From Prorocentrum cordatum (lineage: Eukaryota > Sar > Dinophyceae > Prorocentrales > Prorocentraceae): a stretch of 64,000 nucleotides of DNA. The notes below the pieces were generated by a model. That model worked only from the letters and a program-made list of their open reading frames with translations, was not told where the DNA came from and searched no databases. A program made the position numbers and the translations under genes. Location of the stretch: positions 86,815-150,814 of the forward strand of contig CAUYUJ010020759.1 of the NCBI GenBank assembly GCA_963575745.1, written 5' to 3'. How positions within the stretch are numbered: position 1 is the first letter of the stretch; each line of letters opens with the position of its first letter. Below, in pieces: positions 1 to 10,045 of the stretch.

Positions 1-179
1 AAGATAAGTCAAATTCGCCGGCCCAGCGGGCCAGAGGCGTGCTAAGATCTCCGGTAACTGGTTAACAATTCTCTAGTTCGCGCGCGCGGGGCGGCCCCTG
101 GGGGTCCACGGACGAAAAGCACCCCGGCAAGGTCCTGAGAGAGTCCCGGGAGGAGCCCCCCAGAGCGCTCCAGGAGCGC

Positions 180-850
180 TCCATGAGCGCACCAACAGGG
201 CTCCGAGACGTCCCCGAGAGCCCCAAGAAAGGCCAAGAGGCCCCCAAGAGGCCCCCAAGATGGTACACGAGGGGTCCGACATGCCACAAGATCGCTCCAA
301 GACGCCCAAGATGGCCCCCAGACGCCCCAAGAGGCCTCCAAGAGCACTCCCAAGAGGGCCCCCGGAGGCAAAATTCACTGTTTTTTTTCATTGGGTTTTT
401 GAACGATTTTGGAGCTTCCACCTTTTTGGTTCCCGACGCCGCAAGACGGCCCCAGATGCCCCCAAGATCGCCCCAAGAGGGCCCAAGATGGCCCAAGAGG
501 GCTCGAAGACGGCCCAAGAAGCCTCCAAGACGGCCCAAGAGGGCCCCAATAACACCCCCAGAGGGGCCCCAGAGAGGGAACACGAAACAAAATGTCGAGC
601 CCTCGGCCCTAAGAAGCCCCTACGAGGCCCCATGAGGCCCCTAAGAGGCCCCAAAAGGCCCCCACGAGGCCCTCAGGAGGCCCCCAAGAGTCCCCCAAGC
701 GGCCCCAGGAGACCCCTCAAATGCCCCCCCGAGCGCCCCAGGAGTCCCCCAAGCGGCCCCAGGAACCCCCAAAGCGCCGCATTGACACCAGGCCCTCGGG
801 CAAACGGCAGACATGAGACCGTATGGGCCGGCGGAATGAGCGAAGCGATT
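180..850 (+). repeat. CCAAGAGGCCC tract T1
   Basis: Degenerate 10-12 bp units of the form CCAAGAGGCCCC or CCAAGACGGCCC run through most of this stretch. They are interrupted at about 372-440 by an AT-richer spacer containing TTTTTGAACGATTTTGGAGC. The tract ends in a tail, GGCGGAATGAGCGAAGCGA (830-848), that recurs with small changes at 27845. Bases 1-180 are the upstream edge of the same kind of sequence and show nothing else. Several frames stay open across the tract only because the unit rarely makes stops; I see no gene in it. Confidence 0.85.
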
Positions 851-859
851 AATGAATGA

Positions 860-3050
860 GGGAAAATGGCATTGCGTGCGTTCGTGCCCCAGCTCAGGGG
901 TAGATAATGAAGATGATGTCTAACCTTCTGGACCAATACAGGACATACCATATAGTGCTCCATTGAATCAGAGGCTTGGGCTCCACATCCAAACACACAA
1001 GGACATTGTTGTTGTCGGTAGCGACGGGTTGTATTCCACGCATTGAAGATCGATTTGAGGACACTGACGATGATGAACGACGGAAGTTTACGGGTTTTCA
1101 TGAGACTGAGTCTGAGGATGGTGCGATCAACGGCATCAGGAGGGAGAGGGCCTAACATCTTGATCAGGCGAGGGGCAATAATCGAACCGATTGGACACAT
1201 CACATTGACTTCACGCTGTTTCAGTAACTTGAATATTGTATGCTGGACCTTAGGGTATGGAAGCTCACATATGTTCTTAATCGTGCAAAACCATTCATAC
1301 AGACAGTACATATTGTAGAAAATCGAGCCCACCAAGTACGCATTACATTGTCATGAGATATTACAATAGTCACCGTCGACGGCAATCTTGAAATTATCTC
1401 TCAACCTCGAGAAAGAGTCCGAGCAGATCGCCGCTCGCAGCATGGTGGCCCTGGAGATCACCTTCAAACTCCTGCACTCCGCTGGGCTGCCGAGCTCCTG
1501 GAGTCTAAAAAGCGCCTGCGGAGGAAACGGATGTCTCGGTGCTCTCGTGAGCAGTTGATGGTTTTCTTTTTCATTTCTAAGGGCATGTTTCGTAATCAAG
1601 TGGCACTGGGCGATGTGGGAGAGGATGGGGACGCAGTATCTGTTGTACGCTATGACGGATTCGATCATCCCGAGTCCTAGCGCCTTGACCTCATTCGCCC
1701 GAGCTCGAACTTTACTGCTGGCAGTCCTCCAAGCGTGTGCACGTGCACCGCGACCGACAGGGATGCCTAACGTGATGACCATATTCTCGATACCAAATTC
1801 AGAGACGTCAACCCCCATCTCCTGGAACCTCCTCAACACCTCCTCCTTCCCAGGATTATGAAATAAAATCAACTTGCATTTCTTGAGGTTGAGAACCAAT
1901 CCAGAGCACGGCCCGTAAAAACGAAACAGAGCAAGGATCCCTGGAAGAGCCTGGAAGATGTCAAAAGCCATTGCCGAAAGATCATCAGCAAAAGCTGAGG
2001 GCACCATTGGAATCCGAAGTTGCATTCTCCCCAGGGCACGGAGCAGCGGGCCGAAAGCAAACGCGAACAGTATTCCAATCAGTGGGCGCCCCTGGCGGGC
2101 GCCTCGGAGTGCTTCAAAGCCTGGATACAGGTGCACTCCGAACTGGGTAAAACAATGCACTTGCAGATAGAGAGCACGAAGCGCACCACGAACAGCAAGT
2201 GGCAGCCTGAATGCCTTCAGGACCTTAAAGAGCCACGAGAAGTACAGCGACGGAAAAGCCGCCTTCAGGTCGAAAGTCGCGCCTCCAACAAAGTCGGCCT
2301 TGCAGAGAACACCCCAAGTGGCCATAGACCCTTCAAATTCCAGGACATTATCAATCATGTTCCCCCCACCAATAAACCCACGCTGGATGGGGTGGAGCTT
2401 TTCACGAACAACATGTTTCAGCGGATAGGCCAGACAGGAGGCCATGAGTTTCTGGTCAGTGTTGCTGAGCGCCAAGGGTCGGGTGTCCTCTGGTCGTTGC
2501 TCGGCCATCCCATCTTGAGGCAGATCCCCCCTTCGGCAAAAATACCAGCCTACAGTGGTTCAAAGATGCACGCAGTACTCCACCAGCCATCTTATGTGTG
2601 CAATGTGTATATAAGGCCTCCACCACCACCTCATTCCCGCATTTCCACACCGAGCATGGGAGCCCGTCGGGCCCAGGGGCCGTGTCATGCTTTTTCGAAA
2701 GGATGTATCTAAACTGATCAGGACTGATTACCCAGGGGTATCTCTGGTGGTCTATGGTGGTGAACTGGTAGTCATCTAGCTCGAGCTGGGGCACCAGATC
2801 AAGGAACTTCTTGGCATGTGTGCTAGCAGACTCACCATACTGAAAGACAATAGACCAATAGCCAGCAAGCGTGCGCGCACAATCTTCAGGCACCCGATGG
2901 GCAGCGCCGTGCGGATCTAAAATTGCAGAGAGAGTGACCTGCCTCTTCGATGCTCGCCAAGCTTTACTAAGTCGTCGAACTCTTTCAATGTGTTTTTCCT
3001 TCACCGCGTGGGGGGAGGTCGGATTCGAACAAGCACCTCTCATACTGGTC
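860..3050 (-). pseudogene. LINE-A ORF2 C-terminus: reverse transcriptase and zinc finger
   Basis: The fingers part lies in one frame (3043-2456, ending after LVFLPKGG) and the palm in another (2508-1351), so there is a frameshift near 2500. In the 385-codon palm piece one sees PEDTRPLALSNTDQKL at residues 6-21, FDLKAAFPSL (motif A, about 79-88), RQGRPLIGILF (motif B, 138-148), FADD (motif C, 173-176) and SGLVLNLKKCK (motif D, about 202-212). All catalytic Asp residues are kept. A single TGA (1353-1351) then interrupts the frame. Reading on in the same frame gives a finger of type C-x3-C-x8-H-x4-C (CVFGCGAQASDSMEHYMVC). No RNase H follows; the 3' end is either truncated or masked by tract T1. 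Between 3050 and 3530 only short broken pieces of the linker remain. Confidence 0.85.
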
Positions 3051-3530
3051 TAAAACTTCACGCATCAGACGACTTAGTAACAGGTGAAAGCCAGGCAGGT
3101 CCGTGCACCTGTCGTACTCCACGCTGAAGTACTTGCCCAGTTCATCATAGGCCTGGACAGCCTTCCTGCAGATATCTGTTAAACCATCCCTGGATGCTCT
3201 TAGCAGCTTAGTACAGCATGATACTTTCTCGGACGGAGTGCAAGCACCTTGAGAGAAAACGTGAACCCGCGTACAATGGGCAGCGTGTCGGAATCAGTCT
3301 TTAATTTCCAAGAGCCTCTCAGGGGGCGCCTCGTGGAGCTCATCTGGGCCCAAGACCTCGTCCAATACCTCTCGACACTTACTGTGCGTAGCAATCCACC
3401 TAGGTATAGTCGGCAAATCTGGCTTCTCAGTCAACGGGAACAGGGAGAGGAAGATCGGAGCATGGTCAGAGGGCTTGCGGAGGTTCTGAATAGGCCATAC
3501 CGTACTTGATTGAGGACGTAGGTCTAAAAG

Positions 3531-4442
3531 TCAGCAGTAGGCATACTTGTATATATATATACGGTCGATTCGGGATAACGTCATTATCGTCTCAGTCTTA
3601 CGTCGGTAGGTGTAGCTGGGTTGGGAGAGTTCAGCAAAGCGAGGGAACCGCTGGTGGAGCGCAAGGCACAGCCGGTTGTCGCCAACGCGCTCGACTCCGC
3701 CGTGCGTCTGCAGGCGGGCCTCGCCCGACTCCACAAAGTTGAAATCGCCCATCATGACGACGGTGCAGGAGGAGAGAGGGAGCATGTAGCGTTTGATCTT
3801 GTCCATCTGTTGTTTAACCTGGGCTTCTGGGATACCTGGAACGATATGCATATTGAACACCTGTAGACATTCGGAGTCGGAGAGGAAGGACAGACAATGG
3901 ATGCGGCCAGGCACGAGCACGCGATGCACTATATGCGAAAACTTCGTCGCCAGCTTCTTGGCGATACTCAACGCCACTCCACCAGCCCCCACGGCAGAGC
4001 AAAAAGACCCATAATGAGAGTGCGACTTAACTTCTTTTTGGAGCGTTTCCAAATCACCTGAACACCCGTGTGTCTCCTGAAATGCACATACATCATACTT
4101 CGAGAGAAGCCCCTTCGCACATGCATATGTGCATGATTGAGTCTTATGGTCACCTCCTAAGGCTCCAAAAAGCGCATGGCAATTCCATGACACAGACCCC
4201 ACTTGAGTACAAGGAAAAAAGGGCAGAGATCGCACACCTACAACTGGCGAGCTTGACGAGGAAGAAGAAGAGCTGGAGCTCCCGCCTGTAGATCGCCCAC
4301 TCGACGAGGCACATCCACTCCCCGATGAGGAAGAGGAACCAGAAGAGGAAGAGGAAGAATAAGATGAAGCACGAACTCTCATCTGTTGTGAAACTCTGCG
4401 TCTTCTCGGGCGTCCCCGTGTGTTAATGTCAGAAATTCTCAT
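3531..4442 (-). pseudogene. LINE-A ORF2 N-terminus: endonuclease domain (EEP family)
   Basis: An open stretch of 303 codons begins at ATG 4442-4440. Residues 9-17 are Arg-rich, about 26-65 are almost pure Ser/Gly, and the endonuclease follows from about 83. Exonuclease-endonuclease-phosphatase signatures are in order: SWNCHALFG near the start, QETHG (about 118-122, catalytic Glu), MGDFNF (about 230-235, Asp and Asn of the active site) and SRIDRIYI near 288-295. In LINEs this domain nicks target DNA to start target-primed reverse transcription. The frame is lost just after RIDR, where the DNA has a short (TA)n expansion (3549-3561) and then a stop. Upstream and downstream pieces lie in other frames, so a full ORF2 protein cannot be made without frameshifting. 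Confidence 0.85.
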
Positions 4443-5388
4443 CGTCCGCTCGCTTACGAGCCTCAGCCTCCGCTTGAGTGATCACATTCTGGATCTGCTC
4501 TGCCGTGATGTTCTACTGGGAAAGTTCGGTCTGCTTCGGCTCGAACATGAAGACCTCTTTGCCATCTTTGAATCCTGCAGGTTTTGCGAAGACCAATTCC
4601 CACAAGTCCTCATCATTGCTGACCTGGAGCACTCCTTTATATCCATTCACTCCTAGCCTGCATGATGGTTTCCACCTAGCGGAACTCGATAGCAGGTCCT
4701 TGACACCCGTGTAGATGGCTGAGAATGCACGACGCCGATTGCGCACATCGATCGGGAGATCGCCACGCCCGCGGAGCGGGTGCTTGGTGTGGTCCCTCGG
4801 GTCAGTCCACATGTGGCCCGCTCGATTGAACTGGTCCTGGAAGTCTGCCGCAGCCGACTCACTCTTGAAGATGATCTTGTAGTTGACCCCGACGCGGTGG
4901 AAGGAGCCGTTGACGTCGTCGCTGATGTACTGCGGGTACACCGTCTTCAGGTTCTCGAAGTGAGATTCTCTGAATTTGGCCAATAGGGGTCTAGGGAAGC
5001 CACCGACGAACTTGGTTAACTTGTCAGCCGACTCCTCGACCGTGCCGACCCGCCTGAACTTACTGCCGCCTGCAGCACCACGTCTCGCTGATCCAGTGAA
5101 GCCAGAAGCGCTAGATGCCACTGGCCCTGCTGTCGTAGATGCCTGCTCTGCTTGCTCTTGAAGCAGTCGGATTGTAGCCGCCTGCTGGTCAATCCTCTCA
5201 CGCTGGGACTCCATCTCCATCTGTAATTATCCGAGCTTCGCGTTGGTCTCCTCCTGAGCTGTGGTCAGTTCCGTGCTGAGGGCACCGAGTTTCGAGTCCA
5301 GAGCTTCTGACAGGCTCGCTTGGAATCCCTGCATGGTGGTCTCCATGACGGCCTTGAGCTCGGAGATGATGGCCTGATTGGCAGCCAT
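4429..5388 (-). pseudogene. LINE-A ORF1 (coiled coil plus probable nucleic-acid-binding domain)
   Basis: From ATG at 5388-5386 one frame runs to TGA at 4431-4429 (319 codons) with two in-frame stops, TAA at 5229-5227 and TAG at 4515-4513. The second may be the true end, since the piece between the two stops is a clean ORF. The N-terminal part is Ala/Leu/Gln/Glu-rich and coiled-coil-like (repeated Q, E and L around LQEQAEQ). A globular middle part with aromatic and basic residues (FVGGFPRPLLAKFRESHF, YKIIFKSESAAADFQDQF) could be an RNA-binding fold of the kind found in LINE ORF1 chaperones. No zinc knuckle is seen. The ATG of the endonuclease ORF (4442) lies 11 nt upstream of the TGA, so the two ORFs overlap in different frames. 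Function is inferred from position, not from a recognised motif. Confidence 0.65.
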
Positions 5389-5510
5389 CGCGCGCGGAAG
5401 GGAGGAGTCGTTCCCAGACCGAATGTGCCAAGCCTAAGCGCCCCAAGGAGGCAGGATGCTCCTCGCTTGTGAGGCTTGGACCGAGGTTGGGAAGTTCAGG
5501 AGAAAGGCCC

Positions 5511-5532
5511 CTTGAGCCAAAATGGCTACGGA
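5511..5532 (-). other. Dinoflagellate spliced-leader relic at the 5' end of LINE-A
   Basis: The reverse complement of these 22 bases equals the dinoflagellate spliced leader with T at the variable first position (core GTAGCCATTTTGGCTCAAG). In dinoflagellates this exon is trans-spliced onto mRNA 5' ends and is therefore a mark of reverse-transcribed mature RNA when found in the genome. It lies 122 nt upstream of the ORF1 ATG of LINE-A. Immediately upstream, in LINE orientation, is a TCC microsatellite whose last TCC merges with the first TCC of the leader. The base after CAAG is G followed by GGCC, so no GT donor follows as in a spliced-leader RNA gene. Confidence 0.93.
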
Positions 5533-5608
5533 GGAGGAGGAGCAGAAGGAGGAGGAGGAGGAGGAGGAGGAGGAGGAGGAGGAGGAGGAGGAGGGGGAGG
5601 AGGAAGAA
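5531..5608. repeat. (GGA)n microsatellite at the 5' junction of LINE-A
   Basis: Imperfect GGA/GAG repeats on the plus strand. On the minus strand this is (TCC)n running directly into the spliced leader of LINE-A, so it marks the insertion site. Confidence 0.9.
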
Positions 5609-5668
5609 TGGGAGGGGCGAGGTGAAGACGGAGGCGGAAGAGGTGGGGGACGCCGAGGGCGCCGCATC

Positions 5669-5790
5669 CTGCGAGTACTGCGTCAGCTCCAGGAAGCCCT
5701 GCGAGCATCCCACTATCGGGTAGCAGTCCGACATCATGTCGGCCAGGAATGCCGGCTCCTCGGGCATGTCGTCGTCCTCCTCCTCCTCCT
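5669..5790 (-). CDS. Possible host exon: PAS-domain fragment
   Basis: On the minus strand the sequence reads EEPAFLADMMSDCYPIVGCS followed by QGFLELTQYSQ, with third codon positions almost all G or C. The pattern D-x-P-I-V-G-C-S-x-G-F-x-x-L-T-x-Y-S is the start of a PAS sensory domain as found in many dinoflagellate signalling proteins. The expected continuation (EEVLGRNC-like) is absent: after Gln the frame turns into a Ser/Pro and then poly-Ser run from the microsatellite. The exon may end at CAG/GATGCG (5669), a GA-type donor of the kind dinoflagellates use, but this is inference. Upstream it runs into an acidic repeat. LINE-A on the same strand then lies in what would be the downstream intron. 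An isolated pseudogene fragment is equally possible. Confidence 0.4.
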
Positions 5791-5912
5791 CCGTCTCCTC
5801 CTCCCTCCGCCCTCCCCACGAGGAAGTCGCAATCGAGGAGGGGAAGGGATGAGGAGGGCGTCGTCCTCTTCTTACTGCCCCACTGGGCCCGGGTGACGGC
5901 ACACGCCCACAG

Positions 5913-6080
5913 GTGCATGATATGCTATCCCTCGGGGGAAAACAAACCTACCTCGCTTTTGACCACCCTCGCTTCCAAGAGATACCAAACAATGCCAAAT
6001 TGCGGCCTGTACTGGTCAGGACGCTTGACGAGGAGGCGCGTGGTATGGCTTGGTTTTGCCTGGAAGCGAAAGCGGGGGAG
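5913..6080 (+). CDS. Candidate host exon, unknown product (56 codons)
   Basis: A stretch of exactly 56 codons is bounded by a possible acceptor (CCCACAG/GTGCATG, the AG-G type common in dinoflagellates) and a possible donor (GGGGAG/GTAATT). The peptide includes TYLAFDHPRFQEIPNNAKL and RPVLVRTLDEEARGMAWFC, which looks like ordinary globular protein and unlike the surrounding repeats. It contains no motif that I recognise. Adjacent DNA on both sides loses coding character at once. No further exon of the same gene can be linked with confidence, and an old pseudogene fragment would look the same. It lies on the strand opposite to the PAS-like fragment, 120 bp away, so they are not one gene. Confidence 0.4.
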
Positions 6081-6996
6081 GTAATTCACGCTCCGAATCC
6101 TGCTATTCTGAGCTGGCGTTCCCTCCGCCTACCCGCTCTCGCGGGGCGTCCAAATCGGGGGCGCCCAGGAGGGGAGGGCCCGCAACTCACGGCCCGAAGC
6201 ACGCGCGCGGACGAGGGGACGCATCGAGTAAGAAGAGAGGGTCATGACACCTAAACATACAGTGGAGGCCAGCCCACAGGAAGCCTCCCACAAGAAGCCC
6301 AACCAGCCCCGAGACCCCGGGACGCCCATGACTTCTGGGCAGGAGGGCGCCACGCCTCCCATCGCAACGCCAGCGAGACCCGAGACACCCAGGGCGCCCT
6401 GGAGGCAAGATGGGTGCTTCTTGGCAGGCGCCTCCCCTGCAACCAGCACACGCCCCCCTTGGCTGCCCCCCGGCGCTCGCGCGAAGACGCCCCGGGTGCT
6501 CTGGCGGGAGGCGCAGCACGAAAAACCACCGCGGGAGCGCGCCCCGCCGTCGCTGGCCTGAGCAAAAAGTCTACAACGGGGGAGGGGATCAGAAGCCAGC
6601 GGGGCCCCCTCCGCAGACGCCTCCCTGGGGGAGGGGGGAGGAGATCATGGACCCCGCGGAAGTAATGTCGAGGGCAGAGAACTGGAAAACCCAGCCCACA
6701 GAATGGTCAGCCCTGACAGAAGGAATCGAACAGGGCAGGGCTGTTTCGTAAACGGCCAGGGCCGCTGGGAACCGCCCCCCCCCCCCCCCCAGGTTTTGGG
6801 AATGGGGGGGGGTTGAGACCCCCCACCCCCCTGTTAGCAGCGACCCCAGACATCCGACGTCTCGATGTTTTCGAGACACGGGCGCCCGACCACCCGACCA
6901 CTTCCCCAGGACCGGCTTTTCACCCCAAGCCGCTCTTGGACGGCCCCGAGGCCCGGCGAGGGCCCCGAGATGCCGAAAGCGACGAAAACCTCCGAC
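6081..6996. other. GC-rich spacer with two dispersed-repeat copies
   Basis: No gene seen. From 6250 (CCTAAACATACAGTGGAGGC) to about 6430 lies a copy of a dispersed repeat whose relative is at 10256-10453, both containing CCCTGGAGGCAAG near the right side. From about 6846 to 6990 lies a copy of another repeat (ACATCCGACGTCTCGA, then GACCACTTCCCCAGGA) found again at 60850-61000 and, inverted, at 61610-61745 and 63870-63925. A poly-C run is at 6776-6790. Confidence 0.6.
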
Positions 6997-6997
6997 T

Positions 6998-7164
6998 GGG
7001 AGGAGGAGGAGGAGGAGGAGGAGGAGGAGGAGGAGGAGGAGGAGGACAGGAGGAGGACAAGGAGGAGGAGAGGAGGAGAGAGGGAGGCGGAGGAGGACGG
7101 GGGAGGAAGGAGAGGGAGGGGAGAGGAGGGAGGGGGGAGGGGAGGGGAGGAGAAGGAGAAGGCG
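6998..7164. repeat. (GGA)n microsatellite
   Basis: Almost pure GGA/GAG repeats, imperfect toward the right side. The long acidic or basic open frames here are products of the repeat. Confidence 0.95.
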
Positions 7165-7279
7165 CTCCTTCAGAACTCCCCCCCCCTGCCGGACCTGTAC
7201 GAAACCGCCTACCCCTCCTCTCCGCCGCACAACGCAGGCCCCCGCCCCCGCCCCCCCCCCCAACCACCTTGGCCGCCGC

Positions 7280-7578
7280 GCGACCCCCTCCTCCTTCTTT
7301 CATGCTCCTCGTCCTTCTCCTCTTACTCCCCCTCCTCCTCCTCCTCCTCCTCCTCCTCCCCCTCCTTCTCCTCTTCTCCTCCTCCTCCTCTCCTCCTCCT
7401 CATTCCTCCTCCTCCTCCTCTCCTCCTCCTCCTCCTCTCCTCCTCCTCCTCCTCCTCCTCCTCATCCTCCCCATCCTCTCCTCCTCCTCCTCCCTCCTCC
7501 TCCTCCTCCTCCTCCTCCTCCTCCTCCACTTCCTCCTCCTCCCTCTCTCCTCTCCTCCTCCTCCTCCTCATCCCTCTG
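7280..7578. repeat. (TCC)n microsatellite
   Basis: About 300 bp of TCC/CTC repeats with scattered T and A interruptions. With the (GGA)n at 6998-7164 it forms a pair of complementary repeats about 120 bp apart that could fold back on each other. Confidence 0.95.
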
Positions 7579-7959
7579 ATCGGGGGAGGGCGCACTCCGA
7601 GGGGGAGGGGGGGGGGGGCGAAAAAAAGCCAACCTTTGCGACGAGAAGAAAAGGGCCAGGCATTCTTCGGAGAAGGAGGGGAGGGGAGCGGGGAGGGATG
7701 GAGGGATGGAGGGGGAGAGGCTGGAGGTCGCTGGGGAAGGGGGATGGGGGCAGCGTTGCTTCCAGGGCCTGGTCCGAATACGCTCGACTAGCGAGGACCC
7801 CCACCCCTGGCGAGGAGCGCGCCAAGGGCCGCGCCAAAGACGCCGCCATGGCCACCCCCGCGTAGGTTCAAGACATGCGCCTCATTTAAAGTGTAAGGCT
7901 TTGACAGCGGTCCGTGGCGAGATGGAGTGTTCACTGGGGGAGGACAAGTGAAAATCTCT
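7579..7959. other. Intervening GC-rich sequence, nothing recognised
   Basis: GC-rich spacer between two (TCC)n blocks. Part of it (GGACCCCCACCCCTGGCGAGG at about 7796) resembles segments at about 8277 and 23560, so it is at least partly repetitive. No credible exon is seen. Confidence 0.5.
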
Positions 7960-8186
7960 CCTCCTCCTCCTCCTCCTCCTCCTCCTCCTCCTCCTCCTCC
8001 TCCTCCTCCTCCTCCTCCTCCTCCTCCTCCTCCCTCTCTCCTCCTCCTCCTCCACCTCCTCCTCCTCCTCCTCCTCCTCCTCCTCCTCCTCCCTCCCTCC
8101 TCCTCCTCCTCCTCCTCCTCCTCCTCCTCCTCCTCCTCCTCCTCCTCCCCCTCCTCCTCCTCCTCCTCCTCCTCCTCCTCCTCCGT
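7960..8186. repeat. (CTC)n microsatellite
   Basis: The cleanest trinucleotide tract in the window: about 220 bp of CTC with only a few interruptions (8035-8041, 8053, 8091-8099, 8149). Confidence 0.97.
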
Positions 8187-8644
8187 TCTTCATACAATGA
8201 TTATCCTCATCCTTATCCCCCTCATTCACAAACATAAGCTCTCTTAGCTCCGACCCGATCTCTTGGTTCTGCGCTGGACCCCCATCCCTGGCGCGCGGAG
8301 AGAGCCAGTGGACGGCACCGAAAGAGCCACCAGGGTCCCCAGCCCATCTCCAAGACATCCGCACGGACCTCCAAAAGTTGATGGTAACCCATCGGTCGGA
8401 CGGAATGGGTGGAAATATCAAGTATGAAGGCGTTGCAACGTAGATTGGGTTTCCCATCTCCCCCTGCAGAAGAACGAGCAAGAAATCGCTCGACATGTGA
8501 AATCCCACCAGCCCTTTAAGGCGTGAGTGATTTAGCGGGTTTCATCTTCCACCCCCCCGTGTTCCCCTGCGGGGAGGGGTTTATCACTGATCCCTATGAG
8601 CGAACACCCCCTCCCCCATTGCCACCAGCAGACAACCAGGAGCA

Positions 8645-9040
8645 ATGACAACACCCCCCACAATCCCTGTCAAAAAAGTAGACAAGACACACGTTTGGGG
8701 CAAAATCTTGGATCATGTTCGTGGGCTCCGCGAGATCTTTGCACCGTTATTTGACAGGGACGGCGAGGGTGTTATCATAGTGCCTGCTTTGCGCAAGGCC
8801 ACCATCCCTTTCCAACAGCAAAGCAACATACACTTCGCGGCGAAGTTTGGATCATGCGCGGTCACCCCGCGATCGTTGTCCATTGGCTTTTGACTATGGC
8901 GGCGGGGGTGCTGGCATGTTGCCTGCTGTGGGCAGGCCGACCAGACACCATGATGGCCTCCCCGCCGCGATTGCACATTGGCTTTCGACAAGGATGGTGG
9001 GGGCTCGCATATTTCCCGACGTGTGCTGTATCACGTGCGC
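8645..9040 (+). pseudogene. EF-hand-like loops inside module M1
   Basis: Two stretches resemble calcium-binding EF-hand loops. Within an 82-codon open frame starting at 8645 one reads LREIFAPLFDRDGEGVII (around 8724-8777), close to the calmodulin pattern of helix-FDKDGDG-hydrophobic. In another frame near 8980 one reads AFDKDGGGSHIS. Position 12 of each loop lacks the usual Glu, and neither has a second helix of normal quality. Either this is a decayed EF-hand gene captured in the repeat, or it is a chance reading of the common module motif TTTGACAGGGATGG. I lean slightly to the second. Confidence 0.25.
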
Positions 9041-9745
9041 GGGCGCACCTCGCACACTTTGCGCCTGCCCCGAAAGTGGCGCACCTGGCACGGCTGGACC
9101 ATGTGGCACATATGGCGCACGTGGAGCACGTGGCGCTTCTGGCGCGCCAGGCAGGCCTGGCACGCATGGGCTGGCGCACCTGGTGCGCCTGGCACGCGTG
9201 GCGCAACTCGCCCCAACGTCGTGCACATGGGGTCTGCTTTGGTTTCCAGTAGCTGCCGATGCATAGACGATCGCTGAACATGCTCCGGCTCGGGTGCTAC
9301 TCAAGTGTTGAGAGGGTGAGAGGGAGTGAGCGAGACAACTTTGCGGGCGGGGAAGGTGTCTTGACCCCTCCCCCTGCCCCTCCCCCTTGACCGGAACGGG
9401 GCGCCGACCAATGAGAGCGTCCAAGGAAGCGTCGGCGAGAATGCACAAATCATTGATTATACTAAGGCTTGGGCACACAATGGCCTCCTGGGAGGACAAG
9501 CAAAGATGGTCCCCCCCTCTTTTACCGATCTCCTCGAAGATGGCCCCCAAGGCCCCCAAGGGTGCCGCGAGGCGCCGTAGAAACTCCCAGGAGGCCCCAA
9601 GAGGCTCCCCCGAGGCACCCAAGACGCTCCGCGACGCCTATGGGACCGCCAATAGAACCTCAAGACAACAAATTAGGACCCAAAGAAACGTGCACGAGAC
9701 ATCTGAAGAGGCTCCGAGGAGGCTTCTGGCCTTTCTGCTCGCCCG

Positions 9746-10045
9746 CTTCCTCCTCCTCCTCCTCCTCCTCCTCCTCCTCCTCCTCCTCCGCCCGTTCCAC
9801 ATCCTCCCTTCTCACTCCTCCCCCCCCCCTCCCCCTCCCCCTCCTTCTCCTCCTCCTCCTCTCCTCCTCCTCCTCCTCCTCCTCCTCCTCCTCCTCCTCC
9901 TCCTCCTCTCCTCCTCCTCCTCCTCCTGCCTCCCCTCCCCCTCCCCCCTCCCCCTCCCCCTCCCCCTCCCCCTCCCCCTCCCCCTCCCCTCCCCTCCCCC
10001 TCCTCCTCCTCCTCCTCATCCTCCTCCTCCTCCTCCAATTCATCC
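9746..10045. repeat. (TCC)n and (CCCCCT)n tracts
   Basis: TCC repeats at 9746-9790 and 9826-9935, then a CCCCCT hexamer run (9938-9998), then TCC again to about 10045. It occupies the microsatellite slot of module M1. Confidence 0.93.

Larger units (their letters stand above)
860..5532 (-). mobile_element. LINE-A, non-LTR retrotransposon relic with spliced leader
   Basis: Read on the minus strand the order is spliced leader (5511-5532), a 122-nt leader region, ORF1 (5388-4429), then ORF2 with endonuclease (4442-3531), reverse transcriptase (about 3050-1351) and a C-terminal zinc finger (to about 900). This is the usual layout of a two-ORF LINE. The 5' edge meets a (TCC)n microsatellite exactly at the leader. 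The 3' edge is indistinct and runs into a CCAAGAGGCCC tract near 860. Several stops and frameshifts make it a dead copy. No poly(A) tail or clear target duplication is visible, so the 3' limit is approximate. Confidence 0.85.

Noticed and set aside
6813-8247. Long open frames of Glu, Arg, Ser, Leu or Pro runs on both strands
   Set aside because: They coincide with (TCC/GGA)n and are open in most frames; no non-repeat domain is attached.
9040-9266. Collagen-like Gly-x-y protein
   Set aside because: It comes from a 9-bp GGCGCACCTGG minisatellite within module M1; a similar reading at 40430 has the same cause.
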